64,000 nucleotides of DNA from Paraburkholderia caffeinitolerans. Lineage in GTDB: Bacteria; Pseudomonadota; Gammaproteobacteria; Burkholderiales; Burkholderiaceae. Positions 40,552-51,857 of this stretch are shown piece by piece. Positions within the stretch are counted from its first letter, which is position 1; every line of letters begins with the position of its first letter. The stretch spans positions 186,001-250,000 of the forward strand of contig NZ_CADIKL010000003.1 in assembly GCF_902859945.1 (NCBI RefSeq), in the 5' to 3' direction. The position numbers and the translations under genes were made by a program. The notes under the pieces are model-generated. The model did not search any database. It worked only from the letters and a program-made list of their open reading frames with translations, and had not been told where the DNA came from.

Positions 40552-40613
40552 AGCCGCGGCGCCCCATCGCATGACGAGAGGTGGTCTGCGCAACCCATGT
40601 GAAGAGATAGAGC

Positions 40614-41510
40614 ATGACGACGTTTCGATTACAGAAGCCAGGCGCGCTGCCGGGATTCGGCGTGACGCTCGGCATCACGGTGGCGTATCTGAGCCTCGTG
40701 GTGCTCATTCCGCTCGCGGCCACGTTCCTCAAGACCGCGACGCTCGATTGGGTGCAGTTCGTGCGCGCGGTGGCGTCGCCGCGCGTGATCGCGTCTTACC
40801 GCCTCACGTTTTTCTCCGCGCTTGGCGGGGCGCTCATCAACGCGGTGTTCGGGTTCCTGCTCGCTTGGGTGCTGGTGCGCTACACGTTCCCGTTCAAGCG
40901 CGTGATCGATGCGCTCGTCGATCTGCCGTTTGCGCTGCCGACCTCCGTGGCGGGCATCTCGCTTGCCGCTGTGTATGCGGGCAATGGCTGGATCGGCCAG
41001 TTCCTGCAGCCGCTAGGCCTCAAGATCGCGTTCACGCCGCTCGGCGTGCTGGTGGCGCTCACGTTCATTGGCCTGCCGTTTGTCGTGCGCACCGTGCAGC
41101 CCGTGCTCGAAGAATTCGAGCGCGAGCAGGAAGAGGCCGCTGCTTGCCTGGGCGCGTCGCGCTGGCTCACGTTCCGCCGCGTGGTGTTGCCGGCTGCATT
41201 GCCCGCGCTGCTCACGGGCTTTGCACTCGCGTTCGCGCGCGCGCTGGGCGAGTACGGCTCGGTCATCTTCATCGCCGGCAATGTGCCGATGAAGTCGGAA
41301 ATCACCTCGCTGCTCATCATCACGAAGCTCGAGCAATACGACTATGCGGGCGCGACCGCGCTGGCCGTGGTGATGCTGTGCGTGTCGTTCGTCATGCTGC
41401 TTCTCATCAACACGTTGCAATGGTATTTGCAGCGGCGCACGAGCCGCCGTGCTTCGTCTCCGCGTGCAGCGAATCCGGCGCAGGCCGCTGTCGCAGGAGG
41501 TGCGCAATGA
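40614..41510 (+). CDS. cysT: sulfate ABC permease CysT
   Basis: The 298-residue membrane protein has six hydrophobic spans and the EAA loop ([28 protein letters not shown]). The CysT pattern is clear: [13 protein letters not shown] and [14 protein letters not shown]. It forms the inner-membrane channel with CysW. A GGAGG-preceded ATG of cysW overlaps its stop. Confidence 0.95.
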   Translation: MTTFRLQKPGALPGFGVTLGITVAYLSLVVLIPLAATFLKTATLDWVQFVRAVASPRVIASYRLTFFSALGGALINAVFGFLLAWVLVRYTFPFKRVIDALVDLPFALPTSVAGISLAAVYAGNGWIGQFLQPLGLKIAFTPLGVLVALTFIGLPFVVRTVQPVLEEFEREQEEAAACLGASRWLTFRRVVLPAALPALLTGFALAFARALGEYGSVIFIAGNVPMKSEITSLLIITKLEQYDYAGATALAVVMLCVSFVMLLLINTLQWYLQRRTSRRASSPRAANPAQAAVAGGAQ

Positions 41511-42502
41511 GCACGATAAATACGCGGGCCCGCAACGCGGGACATCCGAACTCCGTAACGGAAGCCCCGTGGGTACGCTGGTTTCTCACCGGCATCGCGC
41601 TGGCGTTTCTCGCGCTGTTTCTGGTGGTGCCGCTCGTCGCCGTGTTCTGGCAGGCGTTGAGCAAGGGCATCGGCTTCTATTTCGAATCGCTCGCCGACCC
41701 CGATGCGCTCGCCGCAATCAAGCTCACGCTGATCACCGCCGCGATTGCCGTGCCGCTGAATCTGGCATTCGGCCTCGCGGCATCGTGGGCCATCGCCAAG
41801 TTCGAGTTCCGCGGCAAGGCGCTGCTCACCACGCTGATCGATCTGCCGTTTTCGGTTTCACCCGTGATTTCAGGGCTTATCTACGTGCTGCTGTTCGGCG
41901 CGCAGGGCTGGCTCGGCCCCTGGCTCGCGGATCACAATGTACAGATCATCTTCGCGGTGCCCGGCATCGTGCTCGCGACGATCTTCGTGACGTTCCCGTT
42001 CGTCGCGCGCGAACTGATTCCGCTGATGCAGGCTCAGGGCACCGACGAGGAAGAAGCGGCGCATGTGCTGGGCGCCTCTGGCTGGCAGATGTTCCGGCGC
42101 GTGACACTGCCGAATATCCGATGGGGCCTGCTGTACGGCGTGATTCTCTGCAATGCGCGCGCGATGGGCGAGTTCGGCGCGGTTTCGGTGGTGTCGGGAC
42201 ACATTCGCGGCCAGACCGACACGATGCCGCTGCATGTGGAGATCCTCTACAACGAGTACAACTTCGCGGCGGCGTTTGCCGTGGCCTCGCTGCTCGCGTT
42301 GCTCGCGCTCGTGACGCTGGGGCTCAAGCTGCTGGCCGAGCGCCACTTGTCCGCCGAGCTGCGCGATACCGGCGACGTGCCGGCGTTCGCGGGGCCGCCG
42401 GTCATGCGCAGCGCGTCTGCGCCTCAAGGCGCAGTCAATGCGCAACAACACGCACAACACGCAGGCGCATTGCGCCGCGCGCTCGAACAGGGAGAGCTGT
42501 AA
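41507..42502 (+). CDS. cysW: sulfate ABC permease CysW
   Basis: ATG 41507 follows GGAGG and overlaps the cysT stop. The 331-residue product has six spans and EAA loop [25 protein letters not shown], plus [23 protein letters not shown] and [15 protein letters not shown]. It has a hydrophilic C-terminal extension of about 40 residues, Gln/Ala/His-rich, longer than in enterobacteria. Confidence 0.95.
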   Translation: MSTINTRARNAGHPNSVTEAPWVRWFLTGIALAFLALFLVVPLVAVFWQALSKGIGFYFESLADPDALAAIKLTLITAAIAVPLNLAFGLAASWAIAKFEFRGKALLTTLIDLPFSVSPVISGLIYVLLFGAQGWLGPWLADHNVQIIFAVPGIVLATIFVTFPFVARELIPLMQAQGTDEEEAAHVLGASGWQMFRRVTLPNIRWGLLYGVILCNARAMGEFGAVSVVSGHIRGQTDTMPLHVEILYNEYNFAAAFAVASLLALLALVTLGLKLLAERHLSAELRDTGDVPAFAGPPVMRSASAPQGAVNAQQHAQHAGALRRALEQGEL

Positions 42503-42504
42503 AG

Positions 42505-43560
42505 ATGGGCATCATCGTTCGCAATCTGCAAAAGCGCTTCGGCGACTTCACGGCGCTCGACAATGTTTCGCTCGACTTTCCGGCGGGCGAATTGGTCGCC
42601 TTGCTTGGACCTTCCGGTTGTGGCAAGACCACGTTGCTGCGCGTGATCGCGGGGCTCGAATATGCCGATGAAGGCCAGGTCGTGCTCCAGGGGCAGGACG
42701 TGGCCACGGTTGGCGCACGCGAGCGCCAGGTGGGCTTCGTGTTCCAGCACTACGCGCTGTTCCGCCATATGACCGTGTTCGAGAATGTGGCGTTCGGGTT
42801 GCGCGTGAAGCCGCGCAACGAGCGTCCCTCCGAAGCGCAAATCCGTGAGAAAGTGCATGAGCTGCTCAAGCTCGTGCAACTCGACTGGCTCGCGCAGCGC
42901 TATCCGTCCGAGCTTTCCGGCGGTCAGCGCCAGCGCATCGCGCTGGCCCGCGCGCTCGCTGTGGAGCCGAAAGTGCTGCTGCTCGACGAGCCGTTCGGCG
43001 CGCTCGACGCCAAGGTGCGCAAGGAGCTGCGCAGCTGGCTGCGGCGCTTGCACGACGACCTGCACATCTCGACGATTTTCGTCACGCACGACCAGGAAGA
43101 AGCGCTCGAAGTGGCCGACCGCATCGTCGTGATGAATCATGGGCATGTGGAGCAGGTCGGCAGCCCTCAGGACGTGTACGATCATCCGCAATCGGCGTTC
43201 GTCTACGAATTCCTTGGCGCGGCGAACCGCTTGCATGGGCGCGTCGATGCGCAAGGCTTCGTGGCCGACGGCGCGGCGCAGCCGATCGCGGTGCAGGCCG
43301 GCTTCGAAGGCCCAGCGCTCGCCTATGTGAGGCCGCACGATATCGTGCTGCATCGCGAGGCCGATACGCATCGCGACGGCATTGTCGTGGACGTGCGCCG
43401 CGTGGTGACGCTCGGCGGCGCGGTGCGCGTGGAACTCGAAAGCCGTGCGGGCGGTGTGCTCGAGGCGCAGCTCGACCGCGAGACGTGGCGCGCGCTGAGC
43501 CTCGCGCCCGGCGATGGCGTGACGGCGGTGCCGCGCGGGCTGCGCGTGTTTCCCGCCTGA
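42505..43560 (+). CDS. cysA: sulfate ABC ATPase CysA
   Basis: ATG 42505 follows GGGAGAG. The 351-residue product has Walker [10 protein letters not shown], signature [15 protein letters not shown], Walker [13 protein letters not shown] and H-loop [12 protein letters not shown], then a C-terminal TOBE-like domain ([12 protein letters not shown]). It powers sulfate uptake. Confidence 0.96.
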   Translation: MGIIVRNLQKRFGDFTALDNVSLDFPAGELVALLGPSGCGKTTLLRVIAGLEYADEGQVVLQGQDVATVGARERQVGFVFQHYALFRHMTVFENVAFGLRVKPRNERPSEAQIREKVHELLKLVQLDWLAQRYPSELSGGQRQRIALARALAVEPKVLLLDEPFGALDAKVRKELRSWLRRLHDDLHISTIFVTHDQEEALEVADRIVVMNHGHVEQVGSPQDVYDHPQSAFVYEFLGAANRLHGRVDAQGFVADGAAQPIAVQAGFEGPALAYVRPHDIVLHREADTHRDGIVVDVRRVVTLGGAVRVELESRAGGVLEAQLDRETWRALSLAPGDGVTAVPRGLRVFPA

Positions 43561-43633
43561 TGATCGGCGAAAATAACGAATAACCAACAGACTATTCGAC
43601 AAAGAAGCGGTTGGCAGTTCCGGAGAGAAGAAC

Positions 43634-44560
43634 ATGAATTTTCAGCAGTTGCGTTTCGTGCGTGAAGCCGTCCGGCAGAACATGAACCTGACCGAAGTGG
43701 CGAACGTGCTCTACACCTCGCAGTCCGGCGTCTCGAAGCAGATCAAGGACCTGGAGGACGAGCTCGGCGTCGACATCTTCATTCGCCGCGGCAAGCGCCT
43801 CACGGGCCTTACCGAACCGGGCAAGGCCGTGCATCAGCTGATCGAACGCATGCTGCTCGACGCCGAGAACCTGCGCCGCGTGGCGCGCCAGTTCGCCGAT
43901 CAGGACAGCGGCCATCTCGTCGTGGCCACGACGCACACGCAGGCGCGCTACGCGCTGCCCAAGGTCGTGCACCAGTTCCGCGAAGTGTTTCCGAAGGTGC
44001 ATCTCGCGCTGCGCCAGGGCAATCCACAGCAGATCGCGCAGATGATCATCAACGGCGAGGCCGATATCGGCATCTCGACCGAGGCGCTCGACCGTTTCCC
44101 CGATATCGTGACGTTCCCGTGCTATTCGTGGCATCACGTGGTGGTCGTGCCGAAGACGCATCCGCTGGTGGGCCGCGAGAACCTCACGCTCGAGGAGATC
44201 GCCGAGTTCCCGATCATCACCTACGACCAGGACTTCACGGGCCGCTCGCATATCGACCAGGCGTTCGCGAAGGCCGGCACGGTGCCGGACGTGGTGCTGA
44301 CCGCCATCGACGCGGACGTGATCAAGACCTACGTGGAACTGGGCATGGGGGTGGGCGTGGTGGCCGCGATGGCTTACGACCCCAAGCGCGACAGCGAACT
44401 CGTGGCGCTCGACACGCAGCATCTGTTCGAGGCCAGCACGACGCGCGTGGGCCTGCGCAAGGGCGCCTTCCTGCGCCAGTACGCCTACAAGCTGATTGAA
44501 ATGTTCGCGCCGCAGCTTACCGAGCAGCAGATCGCGGGCCAGTTGCGCGAGACGGTCTGA
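43634..44560 (+). CDS. cysB: CysB-family LysR regulator
   Basis: ATG 43634 follows GGAGAGAAGAA. The 308-residue protein begins MNFQQLRFVREAVRQNMNLTEVANVLYTSQSGVSKQ-type HTH (NLTEVANVLYTSQSGVSKQI), the CysB/Cbl signature, and the effector domain holds TTHTQARYALP and DADVIKTYVELGMGVG. It senses N-acetylserine in known cases and activates sulfur assimilation genes. Its place after cysA fits control of this locus. It could also be called Cbl; the two are hard to tell apart. Confidence 0.9.
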   Translation: MNFQQLRFVREAVRQNMNLTEVANVLYTSQSGVSKQIKDLEDELGVDIFIRRGKRLTGLTEPGKAVHQLIERMLLDAENLRRVARQFADQDSGHLVVATTHTQARYALPKVVHQFREVFPKVHLALRQGNPQQIAQMIINGEADIGISTEALDRFPDIVTFPCYSWHHVVVVPKTHPLVGRENLTLEEIAEFPIITYDQDFTGRSHIDQAFAKAGTVPDVVLTAIDADVIKTYVELGMGVGVVAAMAYDPKRDSELVALDTQHLFEASTTRVGLRKGAFLRQYAYKLIEMFAPQLTEQQIAGQLRETV

Positions 44561-44654
44561 AGCAGGGGGGCCTTCATGCGGACTGTCTGGCCCGGTCGTT
44601 CTCCGGTCTTCTGTCTATTTCGGGGCGGGCGGCGATTCGCTTAGAATCGCCGCC

Positions 44655-45686
44655 ATGAACACGCCAACTTCTCCCCAAATCGCGCCCGGCGCCCAGGCGC
44701 TGCCGCGCGTCGCCGTGCTGGCTACTGGCGGCACCATCGCGGGCTCCGCGCCCGACGCGGCCAATACCGCCGGCTATCAGGCCGGCGTGATCGGCGTGGC
44801 GCAACTGCTGGCGGCCGTCCCGGGTCTCGATGCGCTCGCGCAGATCCATGCCGAGCAAGTCGCGAGCGTCGACAGCAAGGACATGTCGTTCGCGCTCTGG
44901 AGCGCGCTCGTGCAGCGCGTGAACGAGTTGCTCGCGGGCGACGACATCGACGCCGTCGTCATCACGCATGGCACCGATACGCTCGAAGAAACCGCTTATT
45001 TCCTGCATCTCACGGTGAAGAGCCGCAAGCCCGTGATTTTGACGGCGGCCATGCGGCCTGCCTCGGCGCTTTCCGCCGATGGCCCGCTGAACCTCCTCAA
45101 TGCGGTGGCGCTCGCGGCGAGCGGCCAGGCGGCCGGGCAGGGCGTGCTGGTGGCGTTCAATAACCGCATCCATTGCGCGCGCGATGTCACCAAGATCAGC
45201 ACCTACGCGGTGGACGCGTTCCAGTCGCCCGAGATCGGCGCGCTGGGCTGGGTGCAGGACGGGCGGGTGGAATTCCAGCGGCGCGCGCTGCGTCCCCATA
45301 CCGTGGATGCGTCCTTCAATGCGGATGTGCAATGGCCGCAGGTCGAGATCGTCACGAGCTATGCGGGCGTCTCGCGCATCGCCGTGGATGCGCTCGTGAG
45401 CGCGGGTGTGCGCGGCATCGTCGTGGCGGGCACCGGCAATGGCTCGATTCACATCACGCTGCAGCAAGCGCTTGCCGAAGTAGCGGCGCGCGGGGTCGCC
45501 GTGGTGCGCGCGTCGCGCGTGGGGTCGGGGCACGTGATGCACAACGGCGCGGCGAAGGACGATGCGCTCGGCTTCGTCTCGGCGGGCACGCTGAATCCCT
45601 ACAAGGCGCGCGTGCTGCTGATGCTCGCGCTTGCGGCGGGCACGAACGAAAAGGCCGCATTGCAGCGCGTGTTCGATACGTATTGA
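44655..45686 (+). CDS. L-asparaginase
   Basis: ATG 44655 is the first Met before the conserved core. The 343-residue product has both active-site signatures: VAVLATGGTIAGS (nucleophile Thr27) and VITHGTDTLEETAYFL. It hydrolyses asparagine to aspartate and ammonia. The sequence resembles type II enzymes, but there is no signal peptide in the first 20 residues, so it is probably cytoplasmic or exported in another way. A bidirectional terminator follows. Confidence 0.93.
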   Translation: MNTPTSPQIAPGAQALPRVAVLATGGTIAGSAPDAANTAGYQAGVIGVAQLLAAVPGLDALAQIHAEQVASVDSKDMSFALWSALVQRVNELLAGDDIDAVVITHGTDTLEETAYFLHLTVKSRKPVILTAAMRPASALSADGPLNLLNAVALAASGQAAGQGVLVAFNNRIHCARDVTKISTYAVDAFQSPEIGALGWVQDGRVEFQRRALRPHTVDASFNADVQWPQVEIVTSYAGVSRIAVDALVSAGVRGIVVAGTGNGSIHITLQQALAEVAARGVAVVRASRVGSGHVMHNGAAKDDALGFVSAGTLNPYKARVLLMLALAAGTNEKAALQRVFDTY

Positions 45687-45702
45687 ACGGCAGGCACCAT
45701 GC

Positions 45703-45744
45703 AAACAGGCCTTGCGGATTGCACCGCAAGGCCTGTTTCGTTTT
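45703..45744. terminator. bidirectional terminator between asparaginase and kbp genes
   Basis: AAACAGGCCTTGCGG pairs perfectly with its complement at 45724-45738 around ATTGCA, with T-rich sequence on both sides. It serves the two convergent genes. Confidence 0.92.
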
Positions 45745-45755
45745 CGTCGAGCGTG

Positions 45756-46256
45756 TTATTGCAGCGACGGAATCACGAGCACCTGGCCCGGATAGATCTT
45801 GTCCGGGCTCTTGAGCATCGGCGTGTTCGCCTGGAAGATGACGTCGTTCTTCGCGCCGCTGCCGTAGTACTTCTCGGCGATCTTCCAGAGGTTGTCGCCC
45901 GAGACCACGGTGTGGTGCTGCGCTTCGGGCGCGGGGTTCGTCACGCTCATCTGGTCGTCGACCTTGTCCACGTTCTGGACATTGCCGGCGGCCACCAGAA
46001 TCTTTTCCTTGGTTGCCTGGTCAACGGCATTGCCCGTGACCGTGACCGTGTGCGAAACGCCGTCATAGGTCACGCCGAGGTTGTCGGCGTCGAGGCCCTG
46101 CGAGCGGATATAGGCGGCGATTGCATCGCCGGCCTTCTGGTTCAATTCGGCAAGATTCGCGGCCGGTGCAGCTGCGGATTCTGCGGCTTGGGCCGGTGCG
46201 GCGGCTGCGCCGAACAGCTTTTCGCCGGCTTCCTTGATGAAGCTGATGATGCCCAT
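45756..46256 (-). CDS. BON-LysM protein, Kbp/YgaU-like
   Basis: Read leftward from ATG 46256, preceded by AAGGAGTG. The 166-residue product has a short helical start (MGIISFIKEAGEKLFG), a BON domain (about 40-105) and a C-terminal LysM domain (HHTVVSGDNLWKIAEKYYGSGAK, PGQVLVIPSLQ). E. coli Kbp has this structure and binds potassium in the cytoplasm. The same role is inferred. Confidence 0.92.
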   Translation of the reverse strand: MGIISFIKEAGEKLFGAAAAPAQAAESAAAPAANLAELNQKAGDAIAAYIRSQGLDADNLGVTYDGVSHTVTVTGNAVDQATKEKILVAAGNVQNVDKVDDQMSVTNPAPEAQHHTVVSGDNLWKIAEKYYGSGAKNDVIFQANTPMLKSPDKIYPGQVLVIPSLQ

Positions 46257-46797
46257 CGATCACACTCCTTACGTGCTGGGATTGATTGGGTGGCCACGCA
46301 ACGGGTAGCGGCTCCACCTTGCGCCGTCTGCGTGACAGACGAATGAAAGCACGATTCTAGAAACGCGGGCGCGAAGACGTCCAGCGCTCGAGCGTAAAAG
46401 AGTGTGAAGTGCGCGGCAGGCGTTGCGCGAGAGCAGGGTGGGGAGTGCGTTGAGGAGGGAAGCGCGAGTGCGCTGAATCCAGGATGGCTGATGGAGTGTC
46501 GCAATCCGACAGGCGGACACCCGGTGATGACGTCTGACCGACCAAGGCTTCCCCGCCGTCACCGAGTGCCGCTTTCGGACCCCACTGGCCGCCCTCAGCC
46601 CAGAGCGGCCCCGATTTGCTCCGCGATGGTTGCCGCCACCACGAAGCGCCCCACTTGTAGCCGTCGCGTATCGTTCGCGCCAGCCGGAATCTGGATGTTG
46701 CTTACTGCCTGGATGTTGCCTTGATACTGCGAAATCCCGGTGATGCATTGCGCGCGAGTGTTGCGTGCAATGCCTCACCGGGGGGAACTACTCGATC
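46257..46797. other. 541-bp gap between kbp and glxR
   Basis: No gene with start and ribosome site was found. On the minus strand a frame ending at TGA 46595-46597 is open from about 46777 and reads as a plausible protein end (QVGRFVVAATIAEQIGAALG), but no ATG, GTG or TTG lies at its front. It could be a decayed gene remnant. No tRNA or small RNA signature is evident. Confidence 0.4.
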
Positions 46798-46835
46798 AAA
46801 CCGCTTTCGAGTCGCGTGAGCGATTCAAGCGGTTT
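46798..46835 (-). terminator. terminator-like hairpin after glxR
   Basis: AAACCGCTT at 46798-46806 pairs with AAGCGGTTT at 46827-46835, with a further GAATCGCTC/GAGTCGCGTG-like inner pairing. It lies directly beyond the glxR stop on the minus strand; the T-run is weak. Confidence 0.55.
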
Positions 46836-46839
46836 TGAT

Positions 46840-47733
46840 TTAGGCCTTCTTGCCTTCGGCGATTTCGAAGTTAGCCATGATTTCGAGTGCGCGGACCATT
46901 GCCGAGTGATCCCATGCCTTGCCGCCGTTCGCGACGCAGACGCTGAACAGCTGCTGTGCGCTGGCGGTGTGCGGCAGGGCGATGCCCAGCTTGCGTGCGC
47001 CGTCGATGGCGAGGTTCAGGTCCTTCTGGTGCAGTTCGATGCGGAAGCCCGGATCGAACGTGCGCTTGGTCATGCGCTCGCCGTGCACTTCGAGAATGCG
47101 CGATGCAGCGAAGCCGCCCATCAGCGCCTTGCGAACGCGCTCCGGATCGGCGCCCGAACGTGCTGCGAACAGCAGGGCTTCCGCCACGGCTTCGATGTTC
47201 AGCGCGACGATGATCTGGTTCGCGACCTTGGTGGTCTGGCCTGCGCCGTTCTCGCCGATCAGCGAGATGTTCTTGCCCATCAGCGCGAACAGCGGCTTGG
47301 CGATTTCGAACGACTTCTCCGGGCCGCCGACCATGATCGTGAGCGTCGCTTCACGTGCGCCGACTTCGCCGCCCGAAACCGGTGCGTCGAGGTAGTCGCA
47401 GCCGAGTGCGTTGATCTGCTTGGCGAACTCTTGCGTTTCGATCGGCGAGATCGAGCTCATGTCGATCACGAGCTTGCCGGCCGAGAGGCCCTTCGCAACG
47501 CCGTCGTCGCCGAACAGCACCTTCTGGACGTCGGGGGTGTCCGGCACCATCAGGATGACGATGTCCGAAGCCTGCGCCACGGCCGTCGAATCGGCGACCA
47601 CGGTAGCTTGCTTGCTGAGGTCTTCAGGCACCGGGAACTTGCCGTTCACGACGAGCTCGTGGCCGCCCTTCAGAAGGTTGCGGGCCATGTGCGAGCCCAT
47701 GATGCCGAGGCCGATAAAACCAATCTTTGCCAT
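46840..47733 (-). CDS. glxR: 2-hydroxy-3-oxopropionate reductase (tartronate semialdehyde reductase)
   Basis: Read leftward from ATG 47733, preceded by CGGAGA. The 297-residue product has the NAD(P)-binding start KIGFIGLGIMGSHMARNLLKGGH, the substrate motif LDAPVSGGEVGARE and catalytic Lys in GAGQTTKVANQII. It reduces tartronate semialdehyde to glycerate, the step after glyoxylate carboligase. It lies last in the gcl-hyi-glxR cluster. Confidence 0.95.
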   Translation of the reverse strand: MAKIGFIGLGIMGSHMARNLLKGGHELVVNGKFPVPEDLSKQATVVADSTAVAQASDIVILMVPDTPDVQKVLFGDDGVAKGLSAGKLVIDMSSISPIETQEFAKQINALGCDYLDAPVSGGEVGAREATLTIMVGGPEKSFEIAKPLFALMGKNISLIGENGAGQTTKVANQIIVALNIEAVAEALLFAARSGADPERVRKALMGGFAASRILEVHGERMTKRTFDPGFRIELHQKDLNLAIDGARKLGIALPHTASAQQLFSVCVANGGKAWDHSAMVRALEIMANFEIAEGKKA

Positions 47734-47788
47734 CTGTATGTCTCCGTTGAGTCGAATGCGGTTCGATGAGTGTGTCGACGCGACCAGG

Positions 47789-48586
47789 TCAGGCGAGTTC
47801 CGCCGAGCGAAGCTGCGCGTTGCGCAGCCAGCCGAGGCCTTCGACGGTCGTCGTGCGCGGCTTGTACTCGCAGCCGATGTAGCCTTCGTAGCCGAGCGTG
47901 TCGAGCAGATCGAACAGGAAGGGGTAGTTGATTTCGCCCGTGCCCGGCTCGTTGCGGCCCGGGTTGTCGGCGAGCTGGATGTGAGCGATCTTCGCGAAGT
48001 GCTTCTTGATCGTCGCGGCGAGTTCGCCTTCCATGCGCTGCATGTGATAGATGTCGTACTGCAGGAACAGATTGTCCGAGCCGGTCTTCGCGATCACATC
48101 GAGCGCTTCAGCCGAACGGTTCAGCGCGAAGCCCGGGATGTCGTACGAATTGCACGGCTCGACGAGCAGGCGGATGCCTTCGCGCTTGAGCTCGCCCGCG
48201 GCGTAGCTCAGGTTTTCAACGATGGTCGCAAGCGCGGTGTCGCGGTCGACGCCTGCCGTGGGGATGCCCACGAGGCAGTTCAGTTGCGGCACGTTCAGCG
48301 CCTTGGCGTACTCGATCGCACGGCCGACGCCTTCCTTGAACTCGCCCTTGCGGTCGGGCAGGCAGGCAATGCCGCGCTCGCCGCCTTCCCAGTTGCCGGC
48401 GGGCAGGTTGTGCAGCACGAGCTTGAGCTTGTGCGCGGCGAGGCGCTCGGCCAGTTCCTCGGCCTTGAACGGATACGGGAACAGGAATTCGACAGCATCG
48501 AAGCCCGCCTCGGCTGCCGCGGCAAAGCGGTCGAGGAACGGCACTTCGTTGAACAGCATGGTTAGATTCGCGGCGAATTTTGGCAT
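47789..48586 (-). CDS. hyi: hydroxypyruvate isomerase
   Basis: Read leftward from ATG 48586. The 265-residue product is a TIM-barrel xylose-isomerase-like enzyme: PKFAANLTMLFNEVPFLDRF, LVEPCNSYDIPGF, FLQYDIYHMQRMEG, and GYEGYIGCEYKP. It interconverts hydroxypyruvate and tartronate semialdehyde. Gap to gcl is about 100 bases, so one transcript is likely. Confidence 0.95.
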   Translation of the reverse strand: MPKFAANLTMLFNEVPFLDRFAAAAEAGFDAVEFLFPYPFKAEELAERLAAHKLKLVLHNLPAGNWEGGERGIACLPDRKGEFKEGVGRAIEYAKALNVPQLNCLVGIPTAGVDRDTALATIVENLSYAAGELKREGIRLLVEPCNSYDIPGFALNRSAEALDVIAKTGSDNLFLQYDIYHMQRMEGELAATIKKHFAKIAHIQLADNPGRNEPGTGEINYPFLFDLLDTLGYEGYIGCEYKPRTTTVEGLGWLRNAQLRSAELA

Positions 48587-48692
48587 GGTGCTGGGTCTCG
48601 CTGGTCGGTCAGTAAAATGAAATCAGGCAGGCGGCGCACCGATGCCGGACGCGCGGCCTGCTTGGGTGATGCTCAGTCGAATGCGCTCAAGC

Positions 48693-50477
<1,785 letters not shown>

Positions 50478-50713
50478 GGAAAGTCTCCTGAATGTAACTA
50501 ATGCTTGATGGGCTGCGCCAAGGGGGTGGCGAGCATCGGATACAACGATTGAGGCTAACTTTAGGCTTGTCAGAAAGGTTTGATAAGATCAGCCCAGGTT
50601 GTTTATTCCGAAACAAAAAGTATGGAATCGCCGTGGGGCGGCGCTTTCGGGCGTTGGGCCCCGGGCGGGCAGGGCAGGCCAGGGTGCGCCGGCGCCTTGG
50701 GCGCGCGGCATGG

Positions 50714-50747
50714 GGCTGGAGTTAGCACTGAAGTGCTAACTCCAGCC
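50714..50747. promoter_or_regulatory. 34-bp perfect palindrome in the leader of the LysR gene
   Basis: GGCTGGAGTTAGCACT (50714-50729) is repeated in perfect inverse orientation at 50732-50747 with only two bases between. It ends 17 bases before the LysR start and just before its AGGAGA ribosome site. It may be an operator for the divergent gcl operon and autoregulation, or a strong RNA hairpin next to the ribosome site. Confidence 0.7.
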
Positions 50748-50763
50748 GACAGGAGAACAGGCA

Positions 50764-51675
50764 ATGGACCGCTTCAAGCAGATCGAAACCTTTGTGCGCG
50801 TGGCCGACTCGGGCAGCCTCGCGGCGGCCGCGCTGACCGAGGGCGTCTCGCCAGTGATACTCGGGCGGCGCATCGACGCGCTCGAAAAGCGCCTCGGCGT
50901 GAAACTCATGTACCGCTCGACGCGGCGGCTCGTAGTGAGCGAGGAGGGCGCTGCGTTCCTCGAGCGTTGCCGCGGCCTGCTGTCGGAGTGGGAGCAGGCC
51001 GAGAACGAGCTGTCCGCGGGACGGCGCGTGGTCAACGGGCATCTGATCGTCTCCGCGCCGGCGGCCTTCGGGCGCAAGCATGTGGCGCCGCTCGCACCCG
51101 AATTTCTCGCCGACAAGCCCGAACTGCAGGTCTCGTTCAACCTGACCGATCGTGTGGTCGATCTGGTGCGCGAGGGTTACGACCTGTCGATTCGGATCGG
51201 CGGGGCCGTGGACCCGAATTTCGTCGCGGTGAAGCTCGCCACGAACCGGCGTGTAGTGTGCGGCACACCCGAATACTTTCGCAAGCACGGCAAGCCGAAG
51301 ACGCTTGAAGACCTGCCGGGTCACAACTGTCTCGCGTTCAATCTGCAGGGCGGCCAGAACCGCGGCTGGTATTTCAGCCGCAACGGCAAGCTCGCGACCG
51401 TGCGCGTGGGCGGCACACTCGACTGCAACGACGGCGAGCTGCTGCACCGCTGGGTCACCGAGGGGCTCGGACTCGGTTGGCGCTCGACGTGGGAGATCGA
51501 TGCGCAACTCGCGCGTGGCGAACTGGAGACCGTGCTCGACGAATACGCGCTGCCCGACTACGACATCCTCGCCGTGTATCCGCAGCAACGCTACGTGCCG
51601 GCCAGGGTGCGCTATTTCATCGATTACCTGAAAGAGGTCTACGCGCGGCCGGGGTACTGGAGCGGCGTGGCCTGA
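50764..51675 (+). CDS. LysR-family regulator next to gcl
   Basis: ATG 50764 follows AGGAGA. The 303-residue protein has the LysR HTH (DRFKQIETFVRVADSGSLAAAAL, VSPVILGRRIDALEKRLG) and a substrate-binding domain of the CrgA-like type (VSFNLTDRVVDLVREGYDLSIRIGG). It is divergent from gcl with about 290 bases between, so control of glyoxylate metabolism is likely. The inducer is unknown. Confidence 0.9.
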   Translation: MDRFKQIETFVRVADSGSLAAAALTEGVSPVILGRRIDALEKRLGVKLMYRSTRRLVVSEEGAAFLERCRGLLSEWEQAENELSAGRRVVNGHLIVSAPAAFGRKHVAPLAPEFLADKPELQVSFNLTDRVVDLVREGYDLSIRIGGAVDPNFVAVKLATNRRVVCGTPEYFRKHGKPKTLEDLPGHNCLAFNLQGGQNRGWYFSRNGKLATVRVGGTLDCNDGELLHRWVTEGLGLGWRSTWEIDAQLARGELETVLDEYALPDYDILAVYPQQRYVPARVRYFIDYLKEVYARPGYWSGVA

Positions 51676-51740
51676 TCGGAGCCGGAGTTTTCAGCCCCTC
51701 GCATTCCCGATTTATTTTTCGTTTTCGCATGCATTTCTCG

Positions 51741-51768
51741 GGAATAAACTGGCTGTTGTGCGAGTAAT
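51741..51768 (+). promoter_or_regulatory. candidate ECF-type promoter of the sigma gene
   Basis: GGAATAAA at 51741-51748 resembles the -35 element used by several ECF sigma factors, and a CGAGTAA-like -10 lies at about the right distance. It is about 90 bases before the sigma gene, compatible with autoregulation. Confidence 0.35.
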
Positions 51769-51857
51769 GCATGGGCGAGACCGGCGCCGGCGTGTGCGTT
51801 GTGCGCGGCGTCGAGCGTTGAGGTCGCGCCGCGAGCCATAAGGCACGAGGGTACGAC

